Assembly: GCA_031430555.1 (NCBI GenBank)
Contig: JANPBQ010000111.1
Coordinates: forward strand, 1 to 64,000
Origin: UKL13-2 sp031430555
GTDB taxonomy: Bacteria; Pseudomonadota; Gammaproteobacteria; Burkholderiales; Usitatibacteraceae
Direction of reading: 5' to 3'
DNA: 64,000 nucleotides
Shown here: piece after piece, positions 53,207 through 61,619 of the stretch
Numbering within the stretch: position 1 is the first letter of the stretch
Layout: the number at the start of each line of letters is the position of its first letter
Notes under the pieces: generated by a model
The model's database searches: none
What the model saw: the letters and a program-made list of their open reading frames with translations, nothing else
What the model was told of the DNA's origin: nothing
Program-made: the position numbers and the translations under genes

Positions 53207-54073
53207 ATGAAGACAACACACAAAATGATTTACCCCGAACTGTTTCACGAGCTCGAGAAAGCGCGCTGGAATATGGCGAGCGATATTCCCTGGGATAAGT
53301 TCGATGCCAAAAGGCTGACCGACGAGCAGGCGATGACGATCAAGATGAACGCGATCACCGAATGGTCGGCGCTGCCCGCAACCGAAATGTTTTTGCGCGA
53401 CAATCAGGACGACAGCGATTTTTCGGCGTTCATGTCGATCTGGTTTTTCGAGGAACAAAAACATTCGCTGGTGCTGATCGATTATCTGCGCCGCTTTCGT
53501 CCCGATTTAGCACCGACGGAAGCTGAGCTACACGCGGTGCGTTTTCCGTTCGACCCGGCCCCGGCGCTGGAAACGTTGATGTTGCATTTCTGCGGCGAGA
53601 TCCGCCTGATGCAATGGTATCGCCGCGCCTCGCAGTGGCATACCGAACCGGTGATCAAGAAAATCTACGAAACGATTTCAAAAGACGAAGCGCGTCACGC
53701 CGGCGCGTATTTGCGCTACATGAAACGCGCGATCGAAAAAATGGGCAGCGAGGCGAAAATCGCGTTCGCAAAAATCGGCGTGCTGATGGCGAGTTCGGGC
53801 AAAAGCGGCAAGCCGCTGCACCCAACCAATCTTCACGTCAACAAAGGGCTGTTCCCCCTCGACACAGTGCAATCGAAACTGCCTGATCCCGAATGGCTGG
53901 AGCGTTGGCTGGATACGCAAATCCAATTCGACAAAGTGTGGGAAAACCGTGTCGTCAGCGGTATCCTCAAACAAACCTCGAAACTCTTCGAGCGCACGTT
54001 CGAGACGTCGAGTGATTTGAACCGCTTTCGCAAGGAATTGATTGCGGGTGCGGGTCGACCGGTGACGGCCTGA
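53207..54073 (+). CDS. ferritin-like diiron protein, acyl-ACP-desaturase-like
   Basis: The 288-residue protein has helices with the ligand pattern of a diiron site: Glu52 (AITEWSALPA), E83-x-x-H86 (FEEQKHS), Glu131 (CGEIRLMQW) and E161-x-x-H164 (KDEARHAG). This is the E...ExxH...E...ExxH pattern of ferritin-like and acyl-carrier-protein desaturase proteins. Such diiron centres use O2. Acting on fatty acids is suggested by the neighbours. It lies downstream of TetR with a 49-base gap and is followed by a hairpin (GCCTGAAAC / GTTTCAGGC) near the stop codon. Confidence 0.78.
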   Translation: MKTTHKMIYPELFHELEKARWNMASDIPWDKFDAKRLTDEQAMTIKMNAITEWSALPATEMFLRDNQDDSDFSAFMSIWFFEEQKHSLVLIDYLRRFRPDLAPTEAELHAVRFPFDPAPALETLMLHFCGEIRLMQWYRRASQWHTEPVIKKIYETISKDEARHAGAYLRYMKRAIEKMGSEAKIAFAKIGVLMASSGKSGKPLHPTNLHVNKGLFPLDTVQSKLPDPEWLERWLDTQIQFDKVWENRVVSGILKQTSKLFERTFETSSDLNRFRKELIAGAGRPVTA

Positions 54074-54298
54074 AACGCTATTTGGCGCGGTGTTTCAGGC
54101 TATTTCGCCCGGAGCGCCGCGCCCTTGCTTGGGTTTCACTCGCGGGGCACCGCTATTTACCGCTTTTCTTGTTTCCCCGGACTTGTTCCGGGGGTGAGGC
54201 GGGGAATTCGCAGCGCATGCGCTGCGCCCGCTGAAAGCCAAGCCAATGTAGTGGCTTGGCCCAATTTTCATCGCAACGCAACAGGTTACAAAAATTGG
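54074..54298. repeat. repeat-rich region before the DUF4166 gene end
   Basis: Contains small hairpins (AAGCCAAGCC...TGGCTTGG at about 54234-54260) and a CCGG-rich inverted sequence that continues into the DUF4166 frame (GACGGGCTCAGGATGAACCG at about 54320-54340 as read on the minus strand). No gene fits. The region resembles the family C and D repeats. Confidence 0.6.
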
Positions 54299-55093
54299 TT
54301 ACCGGCCCGGGCAACGGCCCGGTTCATCCTGAGCCCGTCGAAGGGCCGGTACGACAGGGTTTTTTAGGAGTACCTCGCAGGATGGCGCTTCCGAAAACAC
54401 ACCCACTTGCCGAAACGTGGTGCCGAACAGCGCGTGCCTGATTTCAATCTGAATGTTGAATTGCGCCGCGTTGTCATTGCGATGACAGAGGAACGTTTTG
54501 CCCGGCGTGAATATGCCGGGAATCGGAATGCGAACGCCGAAAACGTCCCAGAAATATCCGTCGCTGGTGAAATATAAATCACCGTCTTCCACGCGCAAAA
54601 CGAGGCGCATGCCGAGTCCCATGCCGACATACTCCAGCACTTCACCCTTCTCGCTTTCGCGCATGTACGACGTGAATTGAATCGGCGGCCGATCATGCAG
54701 ACGATAGTTGCGCTGCTTGAAGATGTGCGCGCAATTCGGCTTTGAATAGACTTGAATATCGACCGGAAAATCGGCGTCGTCGAACGGGATCAGCGCGCCT
54801 TTGATCAGCGGCATTGTCAGGAAACCAAGCAACTTGCCAAACCGCGAACTGGACAGTTCGCTCATGGTTCCCGTGTAATAGAGCGGCTCGCCTACTTCGG
54901 GGTTCCTCGCAAAGCGCGTGCGAATATCAGCGTGCAGTTTTTGCCACTCGGCACCGAGTATTTTCCGGAAGAGTTCGCCTTCCGACGGGCCGCGTCTGAT
55001 CGCTGTGTCATCCATGTGCGGAAGTGTCTCATGAAGGCGACAAAATTCAGAGTAGAACGATTCTTTCCGCCCGCGCGTCATCTTGCCGTTCAT
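54299..55093 (-). CDS. DUF4166-like protein with repeat-derived C-terminus
   Basis: The product, about 264 residues, has a DUF4166-like core: LFRKILGAEWQKLHADIRTR, then RFGKLLGFLTMPLIKGALIP and RLVLRVEDGDLYFTSDGYFW. The native end should follow soon after IEIRHALFGTTFRQVGVF. Instead the last about 17 residues (VVPALRRAQDEPGRCPGR) are encoded by the inverted-repeat sequence at 54299-54360, so the original C-terminus was replaced. The start is uncertain: ATG at 55093 has no clear ribosome-binding site, and an in-frame ATG at 55015 is a shorter option. Function unknown. Confidence 0.65.
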   Translation of the reverse strand: MNGKMTRGRKESFYSEFCRLHETLPHMDDTAIRRGPSEGELFRKILGAEWQKLHADIRTRFARNPEVGEPLYYTGTMSELSSSRFGKLLGFLTMPLIKGALIPFDDADFPVDIQVYSKPNCAHIFKQRNYRLHDRPPIQFTSYMRESEKGEVLEYVGMGLGMRLVLRVEDGDLYFTSDGYFWDVFGVRIPIPGIFTPGKTFLCHRNDNAAQFNIQIEIRHALFGTTFRQVGVFSEAPSCEVLLKNPVVPALRRAQDEPGRCPGR

Positions 55094-55146
55094 CAACCGC
55101 TTTAGGCCAGCTTTGAAGCAAATGGCGCTCGGTGTTACGCTATGCT

Positions 55147-55379
55147 CCTAGAAAGGGCAGTTGACCGCTTTCGAACCTGTGGAACACCGTGCCGATGCCG
55201 AAATTTCGCACCCGACACGAATCACCAAATGGGTGAGAACGCTACGGGTGCGATTGCACATTTTGCAGTCTTCCCCGTAGCGTTGTTCCTCCTGGCAGGG
55301 TGAAGCCTGCGTCGTCGTCGCGCCTTGCCGGGAAGCCCGCAAAATGTGCACTCACACCCGTCCAATCGCCCTTTCTAGG
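55147..55379. other. structured intergenic sequence upstream of fusA2
   Basis: Three nested inverted repeats span it: CCTAGAAAGGGC (55147-55158) with GCCCTTTCTAGG (55368-55379); TGCACATTTTGC (55255-55266) with GCAAAATGTGCA (55339-55350); and AACGCTACGGG (55238-55248) with CCCGTAGCGTT (55274-55284). The outer pair is a perfect 12-base match. It ends 50 bases before the second EF-G gene. It may be a mobile palindromic element or a structured leader RNA. The minus-strand frame of 67 codons over it has no support. Confidence 0.55.
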
Positions 55380-55429
55380 ATGATTTCCGCAAGTACGAAA
55401 AATGAAAATAATCCCGCACCGGAGGATTC

Positions 55430-57481
55430 ATGGCGAATTTCACGACGGAGCAGTTACGCACCATCGCACTGGTCGGCCACGGTGCCGGCGGCAAGACTAC
55501 ATTGGCCGAGGCGCTGCTGCACCGCACCGGAACCATCGCGACACCCGGCAGCGTTGAGAAGGGGACCACCGTCGCCGACTTCGATCCCCTCGAAAAACAC
55601 TATCAGCATTCGCTCAATTCCTCGCTCCTGCATTTCTCCCATCTAAACACCCATATCCACCTGATCGATACACCGGGCTACCCGAATTTCATGGGGCCGG
55701 CGATCTCGGCGCTGGATGCGGTGGAGACGGTGGCGGTGGTGATCAATGCGCAAAACGGGATCGAGCTCACCACGCACCGCATGATGACGCTCGCGCAAAA
55801 GCGTCACCTCTGCCGCATGATTGTCGTCAACAAGATCGACGCCGACAATATCGATTTGCCCGGCGTGCTCGCAGAGATTCAGGAGACATTTGGCAAGGAG
55901 TGTCTGCCGATCAATTTGCCCGCCAACGGCGGAACGTCGGTGATCGATTGTTTTTTCAATCCGGCGGGCGATGCCGATTTTTCATCCGTCGCGGCGGCGC
56001 ATTCGGCGCTGGTCGATCAGGTGGTTGAAGTCGATGAGAAATTGATGGAGTTGTATCTGGAGCAGGGCGAAGCGATCACCCCGGAACAATTGCACGCACC
56101 GTTTGAAAAAGCATTGCGCGACGGGCATCTGATTCCGGTGTGTTTTGTGTCGGCGAAAACCGGTGCCGGCGTGCCGGAGTTGCTGGATATTTTCGCCAAA
56201 CTCGCCCCCAACCCGATCGAAGGCAATCCGCCGCTGTTCGTCAAGGGCGAAGGCAAGGATGCCGAAGAATTCCGCTCGATTCCCGCGCCGCGCATGCATG
56301 TAATCGCGCACGTGTTCAAGGTAATTGTGGATCCGTTTGTCGGCAAGGTCGGCGTGATCCGGGTGCATCAGGGCACCATCACGCCGAATACGCCACTCTA
56401 TGTCGGCGAGACCAGCAAACCATTCAAAGCCGGGCATCTTTACATGTTGCAAGGCAAGGAATTTCAGGAGGTGAAACAACTGCTGCCCGGCGATATCGGT
56501 GCGGTCGCGAAGGTCGAGCACCTCGCGTTTGACTCAGTGTTGCACGATTCGCACGACGAAGACCGTATTCACTTGCTGCCGCTGGAATTTCCACAACCCA
56601 TGTACGGCCTCGCGGTCGAGCCAAAGCGGCGTGGCGACGAGCAGCGCATTTTCGAGGTGCTGCACAAACTCGAGATGGAGGATCCGTGCTTCGTGGTCGA
56701 GCGCCATCCGACGACGCATGAAACCGTCATCAATGGGCTCGGCGATTTGCACATGCGCATCATGCTTGAGCGCATGAACAAGCAATACAACCTGGAAATC
56801 ACCACCAAACCGCCGAAAATTCCCTACCGTGAAACGGTGCTCGCCAAAGCCGACGGCCACTTTCGCCACAAAAAACAATCGGGCGGCGCAGGGCAATTCG
56901 GCGAAGTCTTTTTGCGTATCGAGCCATTACCGCGCGGAACAGGATTTGAATTCGTCAATGACCTCTATGGCGGCTCAATCCCCACACAATTTGTTCCTGC
57001 CGTCGAAAAAGGCATCCGTGAGGTGCTGGCCTCGGGACCATTGGCGAGCTTTCCGGTGCATGACGTGCGCGTGATTATCTACGACGGCAAAAGTCACCCG
57101 GTCGATTCCAAAGAAATCGCCTTCGCCACCGCCGGTCGCAAAGCGTTCATCGATGCCATCTCGAAAGCACGGCCGGTATTGTTGGAGCCTATCGTCAACG
57201 CTGAGGTTACGGTGCCGGATACCTACATCGGCGTGGTCACCGGCGATCTCTCATCGCGGCGCGGCCAAATCACCGGTACGCGCGGCTTATCGGCAAATGT
57301 ATCCGTGGTGATGGCGATTGTGCCGTTATCGGAATTGCGCGATTATCAAACCCGGCTGAAGTCTCTCACCGGCGGGCATGGCAGCTACGGCATTGAACTT
57401 TCGCACTATGAGCCGGTGCCGCCGGCGACACAGACGGAGTTGGTGAAGATGTATAAAGTCCACGCCAAAGAGGAAGATTGA
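55430..57481 (+). CDS. elongation factor G paralogue (EF-G2 type)
   Basis: The 683-residue GTPase has the P-loop GHGAGGKTTLAE (16-27, where canonical EF-G has AHIDAGKTT), DTPGYPNF, NKIDAD, domain II, and EF-G domains III-V ending GHGSYGIELSHYEPVP. Shorter than canonical EF-G (about 700). Together with the altered P-loop this places it with EF-G-like paralogues whose role (ribosome recycling or fusidic-acid response, for example) is unresolved. The start follows GGAGG. The main fusA, expected near rpsL/rpsG, is not in this window. Confidence 0.88.
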   Translation: MANFTTEQLRTIALVGHGAGGKTTLAEALLHRTGTIATPGSVEKGTTVADFDPLEKHYQHSLNSSLLHFSHLNTHIHLIDTPGYPNFMGPAISALDAVETVAVVINAQNGIELTTHRMMTLAQKRHLCRMIVVNKIDADNIDLPGVLAEIQETFGKECLPINLPANGGTSVIDCFFNPAGDADFSSVAAAHSALVDQVVEVDEKLMELYLEQGEAITPEQLHAPFEKALRDGHLIPVCFVSAKTGAGVPELLDIFAKLAPNPIEGNPPLFVKGEGKDAEEFRSIPAPRMHVIAHVFKVIVDPFVGKVGVIRVHQGTITPNTPLYVGETSKPFKAGHLYMLQGKEFQEVKQLLPGDIGAVAKVEHLAFDSVLHDSHDEDRIHLLPLEFPQPMYGLAVEPKRRGDEQRIFEVLHKLEMEDPCFVVERHPTTHETVINGLGDLHMRIMLERMNKQYNLEITTKPPKIPYRETVLAKADGHFRHKKQSGGAGQFGEVFLRIEPLPRGTGFEFVNDLYGGSIPTQFVPAVEKGIREVLASGPLASFPVHDVRVIIYDGKSHPVDSKEIAFATAGRKAFIDAISKARPVLLEPIVNAEVTVPDTYIGVVTGDLSSRRGQITGTRGLSANVSVVMAIVPLSELRDYQTRLKSLTGGHGSYGIELSHYEPVPPATQTELVKMYKVHAKEED

Positions 57482-57577
57482 CATGCGCGTCTGCCGGCAC
57501 CGGCACGAGTGGAATATAGGCGATGGCCGCTGTCATCTTTGCGGGCCGTTGCCAAACTCGATCATCGTGTGCCGGCA

Positions 57578-57952
57578 ATGAGCATCATCGATCGGCACGA
57601 AATGATGGAAGGATTGAATCTCGGTAGTGGCGCTGAACCGGCGCTGGCCATCGATGTGATCGGCTTGTTTTTGCGTGATGCGCCGGCACAGGTGGAATCG
57701 ATTCGCGAAGCGATTGCGTCGGGCGATGTGAAGAGCATGTTGCGAGCGATACATACATTGAAGTCTTCCGCTGCGATAGTCGCGGCATCGGCGTTGGTGC
57801 GCGCCGCCGCAGATGCCGAAGCGCATGCGCGAGAAGGCGGTACTCGGGAAGTCCTCGCGCGGATCCCCGAGCTTACGACACTGGTTGAGGCAGCGGCGCG
57901 CGAACTCGCCGTCATTCAGGCTGATTTGCGTCGGGTGCTAAGTACCGTATGA
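57578..57952 (+). CDS. histidine phosphotransfer (Hpt) protein
   Basis: The 124-residue product is a four-helix Hpt protein; the phospho-acceptor is His59 in MLRAIHTLKSSAAIV. It overlaps the next gene by four bases (57949-57952, ATGA), so they are probably a signalling pair. The frame is open back to 57509, but the ATG at 57578 gives a normal start; neither has a strong ribosome-binding site. Confidence 0.78.
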   Translation: MSIIDRHEMMEGLNLGSGAEPALAIDVIGLFLRDAPAQVESIREAIASGDVKSMLRAIHTLKSSAAIVAASALVRAAADAEAHAREGGTREVLARIPELTTLVEAAARELAVIQADLRRVLSTV

Positions 57953-60120
57953 ACAACCCGCTCGTCAGCGACGCCGTCGATCGTGCCGACACAATACTGG
58001 TTGTTGACGACGACCCAATGATCCGATTAATGGCGACCCGGGCGTTGGCTGAGGCGGGCTACAATGTTGTGAGCGCGGAGAGTGCGGAAGCTGGCATCGC
58101 GTTATTCGACGAAACAACGCCCGACTTGGTGCTTATGGATATCATGCTGCCGGGCATCAATGGCTTTGACGCCTGCGCGCGTCTTCGTCGATTGCCTGCC
58201 GGTGAGCATCTCCCCATCATCGTCATGACTGGGCTCGAGGATCGCGAATCGGTGGTGTCGGCTTTCCAATCGGGGGCGACGGATTTCATCACCAAGCCGA
58301 TCGTCTGGGCGCTGCTGCCATTTCGCGTGCGGTATGCGTTGCGTGCGAGCGCTGCGCTGCGAATCTCCATGCGCAGCCAAATGTTGCTCGCCAGCGCACA
58401 GCGTGTTGCCAGCATGGGCAGTTGGGAGTGGCGGGTCCGGCGCGATACGCTCGCGTGCTCCGATGAGCTTCATCGCATTCACGGCACCGATTCGCATGGT
58501 GCGGTAGCGGGCTTCTCGGCATTGATACAAATCGTGCATGCCGAGGACCGCGAGGCCATTGAGATCCTGCTGCAGCGGGCCGGTCGCGATGGTCAGCCCT
58601 ACAACGTTGAATTCCGCATCGTGCGTCCGGATGGCGAAGTTCGCCATCTGTTCGAGCAGACCGAAATCGAGCGCGACGCTGTCGGCGAAGTATTGACCGT
58701 GCGCGGCATTCGCCAGGACATCACCGAGCGGATCGATTCGGCACGGCGCATCCACTCGCTCGCCTACTACGATGCCCTGACTGGCCTCGCCAACAGTACG
58801 CTTTTCCGCGAACGAATGAGCCATTGGATCGCGCATACCCGCCGTCAAGGAATGCGTTGCGCGCTGGTGATGCTCGAACTCGACCGATTCACGCAGATTA
58901 CCGGGACACTCGGCTCGCGCATCGGCGATGAAGTGTTGAAGGAGGTTGGCAAACGTCTGGCCCATTGTCTGCGCATCGGTGAATTGACGGCAGGCGGCGA
59001 CAATGCGCGCGAAGATTTGCTCGCGCGCCTGAACGGTGCCGAGTTCATCATTGGATTGATCGGCATCGGTTCTCCCCGCGATGCGCTCAGTGTGTCGCGA
59101 CGCATGTCGGATGCCGTTTCCAGGCCGATCACCGTCGGCGAACATGTCATTACCGTGACCACCGCGCTGGGCCTCTCGATCACGCCCGACGATGGGCTGG
59201 AGGTCGACACGCTCATGCAGAATGCGGAAACCGCCTTGCGTCGCGCGCAGGAAGCCGGAGGATGGCAGGCGTTTCTCTATAGCCAGGAAATGAGCGAGGC
59301 GGTCACACGGCGCCATCACGTCGAAAGCGATTTGCGCCGGGCGCTTGCCCACGAGGGATTTGTCGTGTATTACCAGGCCAAAATCGATGCGCGCGACAAC
59401 CGCATGGTGGGCGCTGAGGCGCTATTGCGGCTCAATCATCCCGAACGCGGTATCGAGGCACCTGGCACATTCATCGCCATTGCCGAGGATTCAGGCCTGA
59501 TCGTGCCGATTTTCGATTGGGTGGTGAGAACCGTGTGCGCGCAACAAGCCGCATGGCGAGATGCCGGCCACGCAATTGTGCCGGTGTCGGTGAATCTCGA
59601 CGGCAAGAGTCTGCAAAGCGAGGGATTGCATGAGCGCATCGGCGGCGCCATCGCGCGCGCCGGCATTGATGCCCGAATGATTGAACTTGAAGTCACCGAG
59701 AGTTGCTTGATGAAAGATGTGGGCGCATCCGCACGCACGCTGGGCCAACTTCGCGACATGGGTATTCGCATCGCAATCGACGACTTCGGCACCGGTTACT
59801 CGTCGCTCACGCACCTGAAACGGTTTCCGATCGACATTCTGAAAATAGATCGGGCTTTCATCAAGGATTTGCCCGATGATGCCGACGATAGCGCGCTGAC
59901 ATCCGCCATCATCGCAATGGGCAAGATACTCAGGCTGGAATTGATTGCCGAAGGCGTCGAAACCGCAGCGCAAGCCAAATTTCTGGTGAATCAAGGCTGC
60001 CATTTGCATCAGGGTTTTCTATTCAGCCGCCCGGTGCCGGCCGACAAGTTCATTCAATTGATGAACGCCCCCGTACCACCTAATGTGATGGCGAATTCAC
60101 GGGTCGTGGTGAACGGCTGA
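57949..60120 (+). CDS. REC-PAS-GGDEF-EAL protein, phosphodiesterase-type with degenerate GGDEF
   Basis: The 723-residue protein has a receiver domain (about 15-130; Asp in LVLMDIMLPG), a PAS-like region (about 150-260), a GGDEF-like domain and an EAL domain (about 455-695). The GGDEF site reads NGAEF (in LNGAEFIIG), so cyclase activity is unlikely. The EAL motifs are kept: GAEALLRLNHP, EVTESCLMKD, DDFGTGYSSLTHLKRFPIDI and AEGVET, so it probably breaks down cyclic di-GMP. The Hpt neighbour suggests phosphotransfer input. Its 3' end overlaps the 3' end of convergent phoR by 41 bases. Confidence 0.87.
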   Translation: MNNPLVSDAVDRADTILVVDDDPMIRLMATRALAEAGYNVVSAESAEAGIALFDETTPDLVLMDIMLPGINGFDACARLRRLPAGEHLPIIVMTGLEDRESVVSAFQSGATDFITKPIVWALLPFRVRYALRASAALRISMRSQMLLASAQRVASMGSWEWRVRRDTLACSDELHRIHGTDSHGAVAGFSALIQIVHAEDREAIEILLQRAGRDGQPYNVEFRIVRPDGEVRHLFEQTEIERDAVGEVLTVRGIRQDITERIDSARRIHSLAYYDALTGLANSTLFRERMSHWIAHTRRQGMRCALVMLELDRFTQITGTLGSRIGDEVLKEVGKRLAHCLRIGELTAGGDNAREDLLARLNGAEFIIGLIGIGSPRDALSVSRRMSDAVSRPITVGEHVITVTTALGLSITPDDGLEVDTLMQNAETALRRAQEAGGWQAFLYSQEMSEAVTRRHHVESDLRRALAHEGFVVYYQAKIDARDNRMVGAEALLRLNHPERGIEAPGTFIAIAEDSGLIVPIFDWVVRTVCAQQAAWRDAGHAIVPVSVNLDGKSLQSEGLHERIGGAIARAGIDARMIELEVTESCLMKDVGASARTLGQLRDMGIRIAIDDFGTGYSSLTHLKRFPIDILKIDRAFIKDLPDDADDSALTSAIIAMGKILRLELIAEGVETAAQAKFLVNQGCHLHQGFLFSRPVPADKFIQLMNAPVPPNVMANSRVVVNG

Positions 60121-61465
60121 GCGCCATGTCGATTGCGCGCACTCGATTCGCGGGAAATGTGATCGAAAACATCGCACCTTTGCCGAATTCGCTTTCGATG
60201 CGCAATTCCGCGCCGTGCCGCTGCGCCACATGTTTGACGATCGCGAGCCCGAGTCCGGTGCCACCGCTTTCGCGCGAGCGGCTGCGATCCACCCGGTAAA
60301 AACGTTCCGTCAATCGCGAGAGATGTTCCGGGGCAATGCCGGGTCCCGTGTCCCTGACCGAAAATACCGCGCGACCGTCGGCATTGAGTTGAAAGTCGAT
60401 GGAAATCGAACCGCCCGGTTCGGTGTAACGCACCGCATTGCCGACGAGATTGGCGAATGCACTTTGCAATTCGGATACCGCGCCGGCAATTTCCACTCTA
60501 TCTTGAATATTGAACTCGAATCGATGTCGTTCCGCGCGACCAGCCAGCATGCCCGATAGCGCGTGCGCGTCGTCCTCGATTTGCTTCAGCAGCGGGCCGA
60601 CATCGATCCATTCGTCGGTTGCCGGCGCGGGGCTGCCCTCCAGTTGCGAAAGCGTCAGCAAATCCTGCACCAGCGTCTGCATGCGCAGCGATTGCTGCGC
60701 CATCAGATTGAGATAGCGCGCGCGGTCGGCCGCTTCGAGCGGCAATGTTTGCAAGGTTTCGATAAAGCCGGCCAGCACAGTGAGCGGTGTGCGGATTTCG
60801 TGCGACACGTTGGCGACGAAATCGCGGCGCATCGCCTCCGCCTGCTCGATCGCGGTCACATCGCGCGAGAGCAGCAATTTGCTGCCTTCGCCATAGAGGT
60901 GGATTTGCATGGAAATCTTGCGTCCACGAGCGCCACCTCGGGCCTCGGCATGGATCACGGTTTCGCGCGAAAAATCGCCTGCCGCGAGATAGTCGACGAA
61001 CTCCGGCGCGCGGATCAGATTTACCACCGCCTGCTGCTGGTCGCGTTCCGCGTCGAGGCCAAATTGATCGGCGGCGGTGAGATTGCACCACTCGATGCGG
61101 TTGCGTCGATCGAGCAGCATGACGCCACTCGGCGACGCCTGGATCGCGGCGAGAAAAGCCTGCAAGCGCGCGTCGCTGTTCTCGGTTTGCTCTTCCTGGA
61201 GCAGCACCAGTTTTCGTGCGCGTGCGGCGACTTCACCCCAGAAACCAAATCGCACCGCGTTGCCGCGAATGTCGCCGCCGCGCAGCCAGCGAAGCATTTG
61301 TTCGCCGCGAAGCGAATCGGTCAGCACCCACAATACGCTGGCGAGCAGCATCCCCGCGAGCGCCCCGGGCATGTGGCGACCGCCGACCAGGACGTCGGCA
61401 AGCGCGGCACCTAACAGCGCGCCGCCGAGTTGGAATAGCAAAAAATAGGCGATGCGCCAAAACAT
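60080..61465 (-). CDS. phoR: phosphate regulon sensor kinase PhoR
   Basis: The 461-residue kinase has two membrane helices at the N-terminus (about 5-50), a PAS domain (about 100-200), HAMP-free linker, and the catalytic core with His222 in VANVSHEIRTPLTVLAGF. The ATPase motifs are NLVGNAVRYTEPGG, DTGPGIAPEHLSRLTERFYR and GGTGLGLAIVKHVAQRHG. The gene order phoU-phoB-phoR on the minus strand, together with this layout, identifies PhoR. It ends in a 41-base overlap with the GGDEF-EAL gene. The gap to phoB carries a repeat (61513-61615). Confidence 0.92.
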   Translation of the reverse strand: MFWRIAYFLLFQLGGALLGAALADVLVGGRHMPGALAGMLLASVLWVLTDSLRGEQMLRWLRGGDIRGNAVRFGFWGEVAARARKLVLLQEEQTENSDARLQAFLAAIQASPSGVMLLDRRNRIEWCNLTAADQFGLDAERDQQQAVVNLIRAPEFVDYLAAGDFSRETVIHAEARGGARGRKISMQIHLYGEGSKLLLSRDVTAIEQAEAMRRDFVANVSHEIRTPLTVLAGFIETLQTLPLEAADRARYLNLMAQQSLRMQTLVQDLLTLSQLEGSPAPATDEWIDVGPLLKQIEDDAHALSGMLAGRAERHRFEFNIQDRVEIAGAVSELQSAFANLVGNAVRYTEPGGSISIDFQLNADGRAVFSVRDTGPGIAPEHLSRLTERFYRVDRSRSRESGGTGLGLAIVKHVAQRHGAELRIESEFGKGAMFSITFPANRVRAIDMALSRSPRPVNSPSH

Positions 61466-61512
61466 CTAATGGAACCGCGTGAGATTGGAGGGGGCACGAA
61501 CCAACTAGGGAG

Positions 61513-61615
61513 CGTCTGATTATGTCCTTCGGCAGGCTCAGGACGAACGGTAGTCTATTGAATCCGTTCGCGGTGACTTTGTCGAACCACACGCAAAATA
61601 GAGGTAGTCCGACAG
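61513..61615. repeat. dispersed hairpin repeat between phoB and phoR
   Basis: Contains GTCCTTCGGCAGGCTCAGG, a motif also seen in the family D repeat at 35397-35463, and an internal hairpin-like CCGTTCG...GACAGG stretch. It splits the phoB-phoR gap (154 bases). The element seems inserted without harming either gene. Confidence 0.6.
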
Positions 61616-61619
61616 GCCG

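Noticed and set aside
55148..55351. Minus-strand ORF of 67 codons
   Set aside because: It lies wholly in the structured inverted-repeat region, and has no family pattern or ribosome-binding site.
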